From Litorimonas taeanensis (GTDB taxonomy: Bacteria; Pseudomonadota; Alphaproteobacteria; Caulobacterales; Maricaulaceae): DNA of 64,000 bases. The stretch is from NCBI RefSeq assembly GCF_003634015.1, contig NZ_RBII01000001.1:806001-870000 (forward strand), given 5' to 3'. The stretch's first letter is position 1. Each line of letters starts with the position of its first letter. The notes beneath the pieces were generated by a model, which worked only from the letters and a program-made list of their open reading frames with translations, searched no databases and was not told the origin of the DNA. Made by a program: the position numbers and the translations under genes. Of this stretch, positions 55,155 to 64,000 are shown piece after piece.

Positions 55155-56477
55155 ATGATTGAACGCTACGCCCGCAAGGAAATGACCGAGATTTGGTCTG
55201 CCGCAACTAAGTATAGAATTTGGTTTGAAATCGAAGCGCATGGCTGTGATGCATTGGCTGAATTAGGGGTCATACCAAAATCAGCAGCCAAAAACATATG
55301 GGACAAAGGCGGCTCAGCTGAGTTTGATGTTGCAAAAATCGATGAGATTGAACGCGAAGTAAAACACGATGTTATTGCCTTCCTGACTCACCTCGCAGAG
55401 TTCATTGGTGAGGATGCGCGTTTTGTACATCAAGGTTTCACTTCCTCTGACATTTTGGACACGACTCTGTCCGTGCAGTTAGCACGAGCAACTGACCTCT
55501 TACTTGTAGGCATGGACAGAGTTTTAACGGCGCTTGAAAAGCGCGCAAAAGAACATAAACACACTATAACTATTGGCCGCTCACACGGCATTCACGCAGA
55601 ACCAACAACATTTGGCGTCAAACTCGCGCGGTTCCACGCTGAATTCGCTCGTGGCCGCGCCCGTCTTGTGCAAGCCCGTGAAGAAATTGCTGTATGCGCT
55701 ATTTCAGGTGCTATCGGAACATTCGCAAATATTGATCCAAAAGTTGAAGAGCATGTCGCGGAAAAAATGGGTTTAGCGATTGAGCCTGTCTCCTCTCAAA
55801 TTATCCCTCGGGACCGTCACGCTGCATTTTTCGCAGCCCTAGGCGTGATCGCTTCATCAATTGAAAACGTAGCCGTTGAAATTCGTCACCTGCAACGTAC
55901 AGAAGTCCTTGAAGCGGAGGAGTTCTTCTCAAAGGGGCAAAAAGGCTCGTCAGCGATGCCCCACAAGCGCAACCCAGTATTGACTGAGAATCTAAGCGGA
56001 CTCGCCCGTCTCGTCCGCATGGCAGTTGTCCCTGCTATGGAAAATGTTGCGCTTTGGCATGAGCGCGATATTTCACACAGTTCAGTCGAACGCGGAATTG
56101 GACCTGACTCTACAGTGCACTTAGATTTTGCTCTTCACCGACTGGCCGGTGTGATAGAGAACCTTGTCGTCTATCCCGAAAAAATGAAATCCAATATGGA
56201 CCGTCTCGGCGGTTTACATAACAGCCAACGCTTTCTTTTAGCCCTCACTCAAGCTGGAGAACAGCGCGAAAGTGCTTATCGACTCGTGCAACGCAATGCC
56301 ATGAAAGTTTGGGAAATGTTCCGAACGCAAGGTAATGCGGGTGAAGGCGCATTTCTTAACCTTATTCTCTCAGATCAAGATGTCATGGCTCTTTTATCTG
56401 AAGATCAGGTACGGGCAATGTTTGACGACGAGTACCACCTAAAGCATGTCGATACGATTTTTGCACGAGTCTTTTAA
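55155..56477 (+). CDS. purB: Adenylosuccinate lyase
   Basis: Cleaves SAICAR and adenylosuccinate, releasing fumarate. The 440-residue protein begins MIERYARKEMTEIWS and has the catalytic loop KGSSAMPHKRNPVL, TSSDILDTTLSVQLARA and GRSHGIHAEPTTFG. It acts on the product of PurC, encoded about 2 kb downstream. Confidence 0.97.
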   Translation: MIERYARKEMTEIWSAATKYRIWFEIEAHGCDALAELGVIPKSAAKNIWDKGGSAEFDVAKIDEIEREVKHDVIAFLTHLAEFIGEDARFVHQGFTSSDILDTTLSVQLARATDLLLVGMDRVLTALEKRAKEHKHTITIGRSHGIHAEPTTFGVKLARFHAEFARGRARLVQAREEIAVCAISGAIGTFANIDPKVEEHVAEKMGLAIEPVSSQIIPRDRHAAFFAALGVIASSIENVAVEIRHLQRTEVLEAEEFFSKGQKGSSAMPHKRNPVLTENLSGLARLVRMAVVPAMENVALWHERDISHSSVERGIGPDSTVHLDFALHRLAGVIENLVVYPEKMKSNMDRLGGLHNSQRFLLALTQAGEQRESAYRLVQRNAMKVWEMFRTQGNAGEGAFLNLILSDQDVMALLSEDQVRAMFDDEYHLKHVDTIFARVF

Positions 56478-56810
56478 ATTACAACTGCACGGGTATTATC
56501 ATGTCTGAACGACCGATGCCCGTTCATATACCCTTACATTTAGTAAAGTTTAACCTTCACAGTTAGGTTGTATTTACACGACCCCAGCAACGCTGCTTTT
56601 AATCTTAAAAAAAACCATTTTTTTTGATTTTTTTTTCCTTATGTTTTTCAAACACTTAGGCCTTAACAAAAGACGTTTGGTAATCATTGTAAATACAGAG
56701 CTAACGCATAGTTTGCGGTTCATTTACCAATATGTCTTATAAATTTTCACAATCACAACGGCTCTCGGGAATGAGCACGTGAGAACTTAAAGTGTGAAAA
56801 AGGACTGACG
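56478..56810. other. Long non-coding stretch upstream of the Trx-fold gene pair, with A/T homopolymer tracts
   Basis: About 333 bases without a supported gene. It contains an A-run (about 56607-56614) and two long T-runs (about 56618-56625 and 56629-56637), and a loose inverted repeat ACGGG/CCCGT near the purB end. No clear purB terminator is visible. It probably carries the promoter of the following gene; I could not identify operator sites. Confidence 0.5.
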
Positions 56811-57296
56811 ATGAAAACCTTAACTTCTTTATTGGGTGCCGCCCTTTTAAAAACGGCATTCGGTGCAACAGCTTATGCGGCTAACCCAGACGTCTATGTG
56901 GTAAACTTCCGCAATGACACGGATGTTAAAAGCCAAGCATTAGATTCAGCCCTACCGTCTGCTGTAGCCATCGCAGGTGTTAACGCTGAGCAAGTCAACA
57001 TTGACACATCTACAGCGGCTAAATGGGAGAAAGGCGCGCATGAAGCTTTTGACCGCGATATCGTGCCGATTTTCAACAAGTGGGTCGGATTACCAGGGTT
57101 TGCTGCGGTTGTTGATGCAAAAACAAAACGCGTCATTGGCTGCGTTAGCTCTCAGCTCGATACAACAGAAATTGCTAGAGAGTTAAAAAAGATGGCAGCT
57201 CGCGCCACTGGAAATGCTTATATTTCTAACGCCTCTACAAATGCGCAAACGACGCAATGCCCTGCTGCGCATAATGTTGACCCTGCCAACTTATAA
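56811..57296 (+). CDS. Exported thioredoxin-fold paralogue without the CxxC site
   Basis: A 161-residue protein with signal peptide ending near AYAA (about 24). It is clearly related to the next gene: PDVYVVNFR, FDRDIVPIFNKWVGLPGFAAVVDAKTK and GCV align with DIYVVMFR, FDRQIVPQYNKWLGVTGFAAIIDAD and GCV. But the paralogue's WCAPC is replaced by TDVKS (about 37-41). Only two cysteines remain (C111, C150). A ribosome-binding site is only weak (AAAAGGACTG). It may be a binding or scaffold protein rather than an oxidoreductase; the function is unknown. Confidence 0.78.
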   Translation: MKTLTSLLGAALLKTAFGATAYAANPDVYVVNFRNDTDVKSQALDSALPSAVAIAGVNAEQVNIDTSTAAKWEKGAHEAFDRDIVPIFNKWVGLPGFAAVVDAKTKRVIGCVSSQLDTTEIARELKKMAARATGNAYISNASTNAQTTQCPAAHNVDPANL

Positions 57297-57317
57297 ATTT
57301 TACAATATTATCAGAAC

Positions 57318-57352
57318 AAAGCCCGGGCGCGTTAAACGCTCGGGCTTTTTCT
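57318..57352 (+). terminator. Terminator between the two Trx-fold paralogues
   Basis: AAAGCCCGGGCG (57318-57329) pairs with CGCTCGGGCTTT (57337-57348), one G-U pair, loop CGTTAAA, followed by TTCTTTTCTT. It ends the first gene's transcript, so the second gene probably has its own promoter in the 115 bases before its ATG. Confidence 0.88.
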
Positions 57353-57462
57353 TTTCTTACGCGAATTCTCACATAAAGTTGAACGCCCTTATCACTCCGG
57401 TGCTGTATTTTCATCTCTGGTTCAGCTCTTTTTCACGATATGAGACCGAGAAAGGTCTTATT

Positions 57463-57924
57463 ATGTTATCAAAATTCTATAGAGCATTTTTTAGTGTCAT
57501 ACTTCTTTGCGGATTAGGGACATCCGCCCTCGCCTACCAAACTAAACCACAAGCAGATATTTATGTGGTAATGTTTCGTGCGGACTGGTGTGCTCCCTGC
57601 AAGGTAGTTGAGCCTAGACTACAACAAGTGTTGGCCTCAATCCGCGACCCTAAAATTGAATTCCTAGAACTCGATTTTTCAGCTAATAACGGTGATTGGA
57701 ATGCCAATGCCGTTTTTGATCGTCAAATCGTTCCTCAATACAACAAATGGTTAGGCGTCACAGGTTTTGCCGCGATTATTGATGCGGACAGCAAAAAAAC
57801 CTTAGGCTGTGTAACCCAAGCCTATAATGCGGACGCAATGGAAATGCACATTAAGACGCTACAAAAAATGGCAAAAAACAATCAGGCGAATACTGATTTC
57901 ACTTGTCCCGAGGCAAATAACTAA
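57463..57924 (+). CDS. Exported thioredoxin-like protein with WCAPC motif
   Basis: A 153-residue protein. The signal peptide (about 1-24) ends SALA. The active site W42-C43-A44-P45-C46 is intact. The segment aligned with the usual cis-proline (GIPT) reads GFAA, so the cis-Pro seems to be missing. It has two further cysteines, C116 (GCV) and C148 (FTCPE), both conserved in the upstream paralogue. ATG at 57463 is chosen over an upstream start because it begins the signal peptide. Probably a periplasmic thiol-disulfide protein. Confidence 0.85.
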   Translation: MLSKFYRAFFSVILLCGLGTSALAYQTKPQADIYVVMFRADWCAPCKVVEPRLQQVLASIRDPKIEFLELDFSANNGDWNANAVFDRQIVPQYNKWLGVTGFAAIIDADSKKTLGCVTQAYNADAMEMHIKTLQKMAKNNQANTDFTCPEANN

Positions 57925-57932
57925 GCCTTAAA

Positions 57933-57963
57933 ATGGGGAGCCCCTTAAATAAGATCTCCCCAT
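57933..57963 (-). terminator. Hairpin between the Trx-like gene and the ATPase inhibitor
   Basis: ATGGGGAG (57933-57940) pairs with CTCCCCAT (57956-57963), loop 15 bases. On the minus strand it is followed by TTTTAAGG, so it may end the inhibitor transcript; the plus-strand T tract is absent. Confidence 0.55.
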
Positions 57964-57974
57964 ACAGCGATTAA

Positions 57975-58292
57975 TTACTCTGATTCGTAAACTGAGGTAC
58001 GAGCTTCAGACAATAACGCCGCCATTTTCTCACGAATAGCTTCGTCAGAGATGTCAGCGCCTGCCGTCGCAAGGTCAGATTTAACCTTACGGAAAACGTC
58101 ATCATCGCCCGCTTCTTCCATGTCTGAAGCAATAACCTCCAAAGCGTATTTATCAGGGTCAGTATGACCAATAATATCGGCGACCCAGAGACCTAGAGCC
58201 TTATTTCGCTTAGCTGCAACTTTGAATTCCTTCGCAGCGTCCAACACAAATTTTGTTTCTAGAGCATTTTTACGTTCGTCAAAGCTAGACAT
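57975..58292 (-). CDS. F1F0-ATPase inhibitor zeta subunit (DUF1476)
   Basis: A 105-residue acidic helical protein. MSSFDERKNALETKFVLDAA and RRNKALGLWVADIIG-like (here KRNKALGLWVADIIG), then EAGDDDVFRKVKSDLA match the alphaproteobacterial ATPase inhibitor zeta family. It blocks ATP hydrolysis by F1 when energy falls, by binding the catalytic interface. ATG at 58292 fits the family start; a longer reading from 58349 is rejected. It is divergent from purC, its usual neighbour. Confidence 0.93.
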   Translation of the reverse strand: MSSFDERKNALETKFVLDAAKEFKVAAKRNKALGLWVADIIGHTDPDKYALEVIASDMEEAGDDDVFRKVKSDLATAGADISDEAIREKMAALLSEARTSVYESE

Positions 58293-58470
58293 GTCAGAAT
58301 CCTTTGTTGTTTCTACACACCATTTATGGCGAGGCGATACCGACTTCAAGTCGCAAAATCCCCATTTTATAACACGCTACTCATTGCGGTTTGCCCGTCT
58401 TACGTCTATGACGCGGCTTTAAGCGATACGAGTCAACACTCTTGACTAACCGTGCCATCTGGAGAGCGCC

Positions 58471-59259
58471 ATGAGCCGCCGCAAGCAGATTTATGAAGGC
58501 AAAGCCAAAATCCTCTATGAGGGGCCTGAACCTGGAACGCTCGTTCAATATTTCAAAGACGATGCAACCGCCTTCAACGCTCAGAAGAAAGCTATTTTGG
58601 ATGGCAAAGGTGTCTTGAATAATCGCATCAGTGAATTTGTCATGACGCATCTAGCTGAGATAGGTATCCCTACACATTTCATCAAACGCCTCAATATGCG
58701 TGAGCAATTAATAAAAAAAGTGGAAATCATTCCTCTAGAAGTAATTTGCCGAAATGTAGCCGCAGGCACGATGGCGAAGCGCCTCGGCATTGAAGAAGGT
58801 GAGAAACTACCACGTTCCGTTGTTGAATTTTGTTTGAAACGTGATGATTTGGGCGACCCGCTCATCGCAGAGGAACATATTCACGCTTTCGGCTGGGCCA
58901 GCAGCTCTGAATTGGATGAAATGATTGCCATGACACTGCGCATCAATGATTATTTGCAGGGTATGTTTGCAGGTATTGGCATTAAACTGATTGATTTCAA
59001 GATTGAATTTGGTCGCCTGCCAATATCAAATGAAGATGGCGTTGTTGGGCACCAAGTCGTCTTAGCTGACGAGATTAGTCCAGATAGTTGCCGCCTTTGG
59101 GATCGTGAAACCAATAAAAAACTGGATAAAGACCGGTTCCGCCGTGATCTAGGTGAAGTCACTGAAGCCTATACTGAGGTGGCTACGCGCCTCGGAATAA
59201 TAAAAGAACAAAACCAACATAACGCGACGATTTTATCTGTCGTATCGAATGACGATTAG
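58471..59259 (+). CDS. purC: Phosphoribosylaminoimidazole-succinocarboxamide synthase
   Basis: ATP-dependent coupling of CAIR with aspartate. The 262-residue protein starts [18 protein letters not shown] and has [29 protein letters not shown] and [12 protein letters not shown]. It heads a compact operon purC-purS-purQ-purL-bolA, with gaps of 8 and 2 bases and then overlaps. CGGTATGAG-type regulatory sites were not found. Confidence 0.97.
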   Translation: MSRRKQIYEGKAKILYEGPEPGTLVQYFKDDATAFNAQKKAILDGKGVLNNRISEFVMTHLAEIGIPTHFIKRLNMREQLIKKVEIIPLEVICRNVAAGTMAKRLGIEEGEKLPRSVVEFCLKRDDLGDPLIAEEHIHAFGWASSSELDEMIAMTLRINDYLQGMFAGIGIKLIDFKIEFGRLPISNEDGVVGHQVVLADEISPDSCRLWDRETNKKLDKDRFRRDLGEVTEAYTEVATRLGIIKEQNQHNATILSVVSNDD

Positions 59260-59267
59260 GACATGTT

Positions 59268-59510
59268 ATGAAAGCAATAGTCTATATTGGCCTAAAACCA
59301 GGTGTCCTAGACCCACAAGGCCGCGCCATTGCCCGCTCTCTAAACGATCTCGGATTTGCAGAAGTAAACTCAGCATTGCAGGGTAAAATCATCGAGCTTG
59401 ATCTCTCGTCCGAAGAGAAAACTGAGGCAAAGCAGCGCGTTGAGCAAATGTGTGAGAAGCTTCTCGCGAATACTGTCATTGAGAGTTATCGCATTGAGTT
59501 GAGAGACTAG
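59268..59510 (+). CDS. purS: FGAM synthase subunit PurS
   Basis: Small structural subunit joining PurQ and PurL in the three-part FGAM synthase. The 80-residue product has [20 protein letters not shown] and [11 protein letters not shown], followed by [16 protein letters not shown]. It lies 8 bases after purC and 2 bases before purQ. Confidence 0.96.
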   Translation: MKAIVYIGLKPGVLDPQGRAIARSLNDLGFAEVNSALQGKIIELDLSSEEKTEAKQRVEQMCEKLLANTVIESYRIELRD

Positions 59511-59512
59511 AC

Positions 59513-60175
59513 ATGCAAACCGCAGTCATTGTTTTTCCAGCTTCAAACTGTGACCGCGACGCCGCGGTTGCCTTAGAAAAAGTTACTGGGCGCGTTCCAA
59601 AAATGATTTGGCATCGTGATACTGAAATCCCCAGTGATGTAAGTTTCGTTGTTATCCCCGGAGGGTTTTCTTACGGCGATTATTTACGCTCTGGCGCTAT
59701 GGCGGCGCGGTCGCCTATTGTGTCAGACCTAAAGAATAAAGCTGAGAAAGGTCTCGCCGTCGCAGGATTTTGCAATGGTTTCCAAGTGTTAACTGAAGCT
59801 GGCATGCTCCCTGGGGCTTTAATGCGTAATAAAGGCTTAAAATTTGTTTGCCGACCTGAAAAGTTGAAAATAAACAATGCAAATACGCGGTTTACCTCAC
59901 GTTATGCTGATAATTCAGAAGTGACCTTCCCTGTGGCTCATCACGATGGCAATTACTTTGCCGACGATGCAACTCTTAATAAATTGGAAAAAGAAGGCCG
60001 CATTGTTTTCCGTTACGCTGACAATCCAAATGGCTCGGCGCAAGATATTGCAGGTATAGTCAATGAAGCCGGCAACGTCTTTGGGATGATGCCACATCCA
60101 GAGCGCGCCATAGACCCGCAACATGGCGGAACAGATGGCCTAGACCTATTTAAATCTATTATTGAGTCGATCTGA
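59513..60175 (+). CDS. purQ: FGAM synthase glutaminase subunit PurQ
   Basis: Class I glutamine amidotransferase that supplies ammonia to PurL. The 220-residue protein has the nucleophile C87 in [11 protein letters not shown], and the His/Glu of the triad in MMPHPERA near the end. [17 protein letters not shown] is the characteristic N-terminal motif. It overlaps purL by one base (TGATGG). Confidence 0.97.
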   Translation: MQTAVIVFPASNCDRDAAVALEKVTGRVPKMIWHRDTEIPSDVSFVVIPGGFSYGDYLRSGAMAARSPIVSDLKNKAEKGLAVAGFCNGFQVLTEAGMLPGALMRNKGLKFVCRPEKLKINNANTRFTSRYADNSEVTFPVAHHDGNYFADDATLNKLEKEGRIVFRYADNPNGSAQDIAGIVNEAGNVFGMMPHPERAIDPQHGGTDGLDLFKSIIESI

Positions 60176-62385
60176 TGGCAAAAATTTCTGAAATCACCCC
60201 CGAAATTGTCGCTGAACACGGCCTATCTGAAAGCGAATACCAAATTATTCTTGACCGTTTAGGTCGAGAACCTAATTTGAACGAGTTGGGAATTTTTTCC
60301 GTTATGTGGTCGGAGCATTGCTCTTATAAATCATCGCGCCGACATCTTGGTAAGTTCCTGACAACAGGTGACAGGGTAATACAAGGCCCAGGTGAAAATG
60401 CAGGCGTCATTGATATTGATGATGGCGACGCCATTATTTTCAAAATGGAAAGTCACAATCACCCTTCCTATATCGAACCTTATCAAGGTGCAGCTACAGG
60501 CGTTGGCGGCATCATGCGTGATGTCTTCACCATGGGAGCTCGTCCTATCGCGTTGTTAAACGCCCTTCGTTTCGGAGAACCCTCTCACCCCAAAACCAAG
60601 ACACTTGTAAACGGCGTTGTTGCTGGAATTGGTGGTTACGGCAACTGTGTCGGCGTTCCTACTGTGGGCGGAGAAACTAATTTTCACAAAGGATATAACG
60701 GAAATATTCTCGTCAATGCGATGTGCGTTGGTCTCGCGCAGGCTGATAATGTTTTCTATTCAGCCGCTAAAGGTGTTGGAAATCCTATCTTTTACGTTGG
60801 TTCTAAAACGGGCCGAGATGGTATTCATGGGGCAACAATGGCTTCGGCTGAGTTTGACGACGACAGCGATGAAAAACGCCCTACGGTTCAAGTGGGCGAT
60901 CCGTTTACTGAAAAACTTCTCATAGAAGCCTGCTTGGAGTTGATGGCAACAGACGCCATTATCGCCATTCAAGATATGGGAGCCGCGGGCCTTACGTCTT
61001 CATCGATTGAAATGGCTGATAAGGGCGGCGTAGGCATTCAGCTAAATCTTGACAAAGTGCCTCAACGTGAAACCGACATGACACCTTATGAAATGATGTT
61101 GTCGGAGAGCCAAGAGCGTATGCTTATGGTCATTCAACCTGGCAAAGAGCAACTCGCCTATGATATTTTTGAAAAATGGGAACTTGATGTCGCCTTAATT
61201 GGCAAGACCACTGATACGGGGCGCTTAGTTCTGAAGCACAAACGTAAGAAGGTTTGCGATATCCCTATTGCGCCACTTGCTGATGATGCGCCGAACTACG
61301 ATCGCCCACATGTGCCGACAGAGCCGCGCCCTGTTCTAGATGCCAATGACATACATGAAACTCAAGATTATAATGATGCACTCATAAAGCTTATCCAATC
61401 CCCAAATATCGCTTCCAAGCGTTGGATTTGGGAGCAATATGACCGTCATGTTATGGGCGATACGATTGACTCTAGCCAATCAGGTGGTGATGCAGCTATC
61501 GTTCGGATCCATGGCAAGAACAAAGCCGTAGCTATCTCTACGGACTGTACTCCGCGCTATGTTTATGCGGACCCTTATGAAGGTGGAAAGCAATGCGTTG
61601 CCGAAACTTGGCGCAACCTAACATGTGTAGGGGCTGATCCTATTGCGATTACCGATTGCTTGAACTTTGGGAATCCAGAACGCCCAGAGATTATGGGGCA
61701 ATTTGTTGGCGCTATCGAGGGTATGAACGAAGCCTGTCATGCCTTTGAATATCCAGTCGTTTCAGGCAATGTTTCACTCTACAATGAAACAAATGGAGAG
61801 GCCATACCGCCCACTCCCGCTGTAGGAGGCGTCGGGCTTATTCCCAATTTAGATTTCTTCACCACACTTAGCGGTGCTAAAGAAGGTGATACGCTTATTT
61901 TAATTGGTGAGACTAAGGGCTGGCTTGGTTCATCCCTGTACTTAGCCGAAATTTTATCAAGAGAAGATGGTGCTCCTCCACCTGTAGACTTGAAAACTGA
62001 GAAGCTAAATGGAGATTATGTCCGTAAGCTCATTCGCAATAGACGCGTGAATGCTGTTCATGACTGTTCCGATGGCGGTCTCGCCATTACTGCCTGTGAA
62101 ATGGCTTTTGCCTCTAATATGGGTTTACATTTATCAGAACCTACTGAAGGTACACTTCATGGTTGGCTTTTCGGCGAGGACCAAGGAAGATACCTGCTAG
62201 CAGTAGAGAAAAATTCCGTTAACCCAGTAATCTCTACGGCGCATAGTAAAGGAATATCCGCACAAATCGTGGGAACTGTTGGCGGTGACCGCATTAAAGC
62301 TGACGGCGCATTTGATGTTTCTGTTCAAGGCCTTCGGGAGAAACATGAGTCTTGGTTGCCAAATTTAATGAAAAGCACTGATTAA
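60175..62385 (+). CDS. purL: FGAM synthase subunit PurL (small type)
   Basis: ATP-dependent amidation of FGAR to FGAM, the step served by PurS and PurQ. The 736-residue length is the small PurL type. Motifs include [15 protein letters not shown], the ATP/Mg site [35 protein letters not shown], and [13 protein letters not shown] near the C-terminus. It overlaps bolA by one base. Confidence 0.97.
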   Translation: MAKISEITPEIVAEHGLSESEYQIILDRLGREPNLNELGIFSVMWSEHCSYKSSRRHLGKFLTTGDRVIQGPGENAGVIDIDDGDAIIFKMESHNHPSYIEPYQGAATGVGGIMRDVFTMGARPIALLNALRFGEPSHPKTKTLVNGVVAGIGGYGNCVGVPTVGGETNFHKGYNGNILVNAMCVGLAQADNVFYSAAKGVGNPIFYVGSKTGRDGIHGATMASAEFDDDSDEKRPTVQVGDPFTEKLLIEACLELMATDAIIAIQDMGAAGLTSSSIEMADKGGVGIQLNLDKVPQRETDMTPYEMMLSESQERMLMVIQPGKEQLAYDIFEKWELDVALIGKTTDTGRLVLKHKRKKVCDIPIAPLADDAPNYDRPHVPTEPRPVLDANDIHETQDYNDALIKLIQSPNIASKRWIWEQYDRHVMGDTIDSSQSGGDAAIVRIHGKNKAVAISTDCTPRYVYADPYEGGKQCVAETWRNLTCVGADPIAITDCLNFGNPERPEIMGQFVGAIEGMNEACHAFEYPVVSGNVSLYNETNGEAIPPTPAVGGVGLIPNLDFFTTLSGAKEGDTLILIGETKGWLGSSLYLAEILSREDGAPPPVDLKTEKLNGDYVRKLIRNRRVNAVHDCSDGGLAITACEMAFASNMGLHLSEPTEGTLHGWLFGEDQGRYLLAVEKNSVNPVISTAHSKGISAQIVGTVGGDRIKADGAFDVSVQGLREKHESWLPNLMKSTD

Positions 62386-62627
62386 TGGCAATGAAGGGTG
62401 AAGATATAGCGGCCATGATTCAAGAGGCTTTGCCTGACGCGCAGGTGGAAATGATTGATTTGGCTGGTGATAATAATCACTGGAAAGCCGTTATCGTCAG
62501 CAAGGCTTTTTCAGGGCTTAATCGCGTACGTCAGCACCAGCTTGTCTATGCGGCTTTAAAAGGGAAAATGGACGGTGCAAATGGCGAACTCCATGCCCTC
62601 GCACTTGAGACCAAAGCCCCCTCTTGA
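62385..62627 (+). CDS. bolA: BolA-family protein
   Basis: An 80-residue BolA/IbaG-type protein with [17 protein letters not shown] (conserved region) and the His-containing [18 protein letters not shown]. BolA proteins partner monothiol glutaredoxins to hold a [2Fe-2S] cluster, and a CGFS glutaredoxin gene follows 82 bases later. It overlaps purL by one base. Confidence 0.94.
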   Translation: MAMKGEDIAAMIQEALPDAQVEMIDLAGDNNHWKAVIVSKAFSGLNRVRQHQLVYAALKGKMDGANGELHALALETKAPS

Positions 62628-62709
62628 AACCACGAAAATGATGCCCAATTATAGGGCTAAAGTATTATTCATAGTTTTATGTCTGAAAATTATAGGAAAA
62701 GAACACCTC

Positions 62710-63036
62710 ATGGACGTTAAAGAGCGAATTTCAAAAACAGTATCTGACAATGACGTCGTACTCTTTATGAAAGGTACACCCGTCTTTCCTCAGTGCGGGT
62801 TTTCATCAACAGTTGTACAGGTTTTCGACTATCTTGGCGTGAATTACGAGAGCGTCAATGTCCTAGAAGACATGGAAATCCGTCAAGGTATAAAAGATTA
62901 CAATAATTGGCCAACCATTCCCCAAGTCTTTGTTAAAGGTGAATTTATTGGCGGGTGTGATATTGTGCGCGAAATGTTTGAAAGCGGTGAACTACGCACA
63001 ATGCTCACTGAAAAAGGCGTTGAAACAACAGCTTAG
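62710..63036 (+). CDS. grxD: Monothiol glutaredoxin GrxD
   Basis: A 108-residue CGFS glutaredoxin. The cluster-binding Cys29 lies in [29 protein letters not shown] holds the cis-Pro and glutathione residues. It transfers Fe-S clusters together with BolA. The start at 62710 gives the normal family length; the upstream ATG at 62575 lies inside bolA and is not credible. Confidence 0.95.
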   Translation: MDVKERISKTVSDNDVVLFMKGTPVFPQCGFSSTVVQVFDYLGVNYESVNVLEDMEIRQGIKDYNNWPTIPQVFVKGEFIGGCDIVREMFESGELRTMLTEKGVETTA

Positions 63037-63157
63037 TGCTTTTGTTTATAGCTAACGCCCACTTAATGGCAATTTAAACGTCTATAAAGCCTCTTGTAGT
63101 AATACTGTGTCAGCGATGAATTATCGCGGGCACAGATACTTCAGGAATATATTGGCA

Positions 63158-63748
63158 ATGGATGAGAACACTCCACAATCGGAACTGGAATTACAAATCC
63201 AAGCCGTTCGGGTCGAAGCCGAAAAAAGGGATTCGGAACCTTACAAAATCCGTCGTAAATCTAAAGCTCCATCACAATTGTTAAATGGCCTAGTTCGCTT
63301 CAGTCTTTTAGGGGCTGTAGTTATGATGGGATATATTAGCCTCCACTATATACCCGCTTATTTTAACCCATCCAAATATTTGAATGCTAATAAGCAGTAT
63401 GTGTCTTCAAAGAGATTAGACACAAATGAGAGCGGCGCCTTAGTTGGCCATTATCTAGATGTCACGAGTGTCAAAAAAACTTACCTCCGTCAGGGACAGG
63501 CGCTTCGCGTTCAATATTTGCGCCCTGATAACAGCAACATCGAATTGCGTATTAAACGATGCCGGTCCGTATTTCTCATTGAAGTCTTTAAGTGTGAGGT
63601 CGTAGGAGAAAAAGTCGTGCAAATCACCGAAGGGCAAAATGGGACACAGCGCTTCATTTTTGAGGATAAGGGATTTTATATGTTGGAAGAGCGGGTTTCA
63701 GGTCAAACGAACTCCAAAGACTTCCGCGTAGTCTGGAGCCGAGTGTAA
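63158..63748 (+). CDS. Membrane-anchored protein of unknown function
   Basis: A 196-residue protein. A charged N-terminal region (about 1-50, rich in Glu/Lys) is followed by one membrane helix (FSLLGAVVMMGYISLHYIPAYF, about 48-69) and a roughly 125-residue extracytoplasmic domain containing two cysteines (RIKRCRS, EVFKCEV). ATG at 63158 is favoured by AGGA 10 bases upstream; GTG 63107 or ATG 63116 would extend it. I do not recognise a family. Confidence 0.7.
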   Translation: MDENTPQSELELQIQAVRVEAEKRDSEPYKIRRKSKAPSQLLNGLVRFSLLGAVVMMGYISLHYIPAYFNPSKYLNANKQYVSSKRLDTNESGALVGHYLDVTSVKKTYLRQGQALRVQYLRPDNSNIELRIKRCRSVFLIEVFKCEVVGEKVVQITEGQNGTQRFIFEDKGFYMLEERVSGQTNSKDFRVVWSRV

Positions 63749-63775
63749 CCTCTCTTTTCAGATGGTTTATGCAAA

Positions 63776-63805
63776 AAAACCCGCCAAATTGGCGGGTTTT
63801 CTTTT
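63776..63805. terminator. Bidirectional terminator between the unknown membrane gene and rpsD
   Basis: AAAACCCGCC (63776-63785) pairs with GGCGGGTTTT (63791-63800) around a 5-base loop, followed by CTTTTTG on the plus strand and preceded by an A-run that gives T on the minus strand. Suited to both genes. Confidence 0.9.
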
Positions 63806-63824
63806 TGTTTGTCTGGAGTTCTCT

Positions 63825-64000
63825 CTAGCGAGAGTAAAATTCCACAACCAAGTTTGGTTCCATAACAACTGGGTATGGCACTTCGTCAAAACTAGGAACA
63901 CGTGCGAAAGTAGCTTGCATACCTTTTGGATCAACGCTGATATAATCTGGTAATTCACGTTCAGCACTTTCTAGAGCCTCAAGAACCAATGCCATTGTGC
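63825..64000 (-). CDS. rpsD: 30S ribosomal protein S4 (3' end, runs off the window)
   Basis: Only the last 57 codons are here. The translation ends [18 protein letters not shown], the highly conserved C-terminus of S4, preceded by [11 protein letters not shown]-like sequence (here [15 protein letters not shown]). S4 is a primary 16S rRNA binder. It is alone at this end of the window, converging on the membrane gene. Confidence 0.94.
   Translation of the reverse strand, partial: TMALVLEALESAERELPDYISVDPKGMQATFARVPSFDEVPYPVVMEPNLVVEFYSR

Noticed and set aside
57214-57462. Upstream in-frame extension of the WCAPC thioredoxin-like gene
   Set aside because: It overlaps the previous gene and the terminator; the signal peptide begins at 57463.
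62575-62709. Upstream extension of grxD
   Set aside because: It overlaps bolA in another frame and exceeds the normal CGFS glutaredoxin length.
1-64000. Mobile elements, CRISPR arrays, rRNA, riboswitches
   Set aside because: I found no transposase, phage gene, regularly spaced repeat or rRNA signature, and no recognisable riboswitch in the gaps before glyA, cysE, queF, the rib operon or the purine genes.

Overview
This window is chromosomal DNA from an alphaproteobacterium, most likely a marine, moderately AT-rich member of the Hyphomonadales/Maricaulales/Caulobacterales side of the class (order-level placement is inference). Evidence for the class: a Shemin-type 5-aminolevulinate synthase, a zeta-type F1-ATPase inhibitor gene beside purC, a DUF3126 gene overlapping cysE, the nrdR-rib-nusB-thiL order, and the parC-recO-era-rnc-lepB-acpS-pdxJ-pyrE-rsh-rpoZ cluster. 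Nearly all of the sequence is coding. I saw no insertion sequence, prophage, CRISPR array or rRNA; one tRNA-Leu is present.

Layout: 1-4086 (minus) is nrdR-ribD(reductase only)-ribE-ribBA-ribH-nusB-thiL. 4175-9614 holds a hotdog thioesterase, glyA, a small membrane ORF, divergent hemA/hemB and a beta-hydroxyacid dehydrogenase. 9746-20589 (plus) has an SLC13-type permease, the N-end-rule aminoacyl transferase bpt, a complete TRAP transporter of the 2-oxo-acid type, and a LemA / M48 protease / M16 protease group. 20871-31543 (minus) is the conserved information-processing and envelope cluster from parC to folK. 31604-37334 has a NYN ribonuclease-like gene paired with a type-5 uracil-DNA glycosylase, then smpB-dapA, a soluble lytic transglycosylase and a threonine/serine dehydratase. 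37428-45991 is more accessory: acyl-CoA synthetase, Bcr/CflA efflux pump, rpsU, epoxide-hydrolase-like and patatin-like proteins, an unknown polytopic membrane protein, a rhomboid protease and a GYF_2-like protein.

45988-53692 contains a gamma-carbonic-anhydrase-like protein, DUF3126-cysE, queF, a CsbD-type stress protein, a DHH phosphoesterase, tRNA-Leu(TAA), a CinA-like protein, a glycine-zipper envelope protein, map and radC. 53802-63036 combines an MFS transporter with purine synthesis (purB, purC, purS, purQ, purL), the ATPase inhibitor, and the iron-sulfur pair bolA-grxD. Between purB and the ATPase inhibitor lie two exported thioredoxin-fold paralogues, one with a WCAPC site and one that has lost it. 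The window ends with a membrane-anchored unknown and the 3' end of rpsD.

Most genes here are housekeeping and easily recognised. The least ordinary signals are the tandem thioredoxin-fold pair; the riboflavin operon that lacks recognisable GTP cyclohydrolase II and pyrimidine deaminase activities; a folK whose expected start is one base out of frame; a hairpin upstream of rpsU; and a perfect 14-bp hairpin that contains the overlapping stop codons of hemB and its convergent neighbour.
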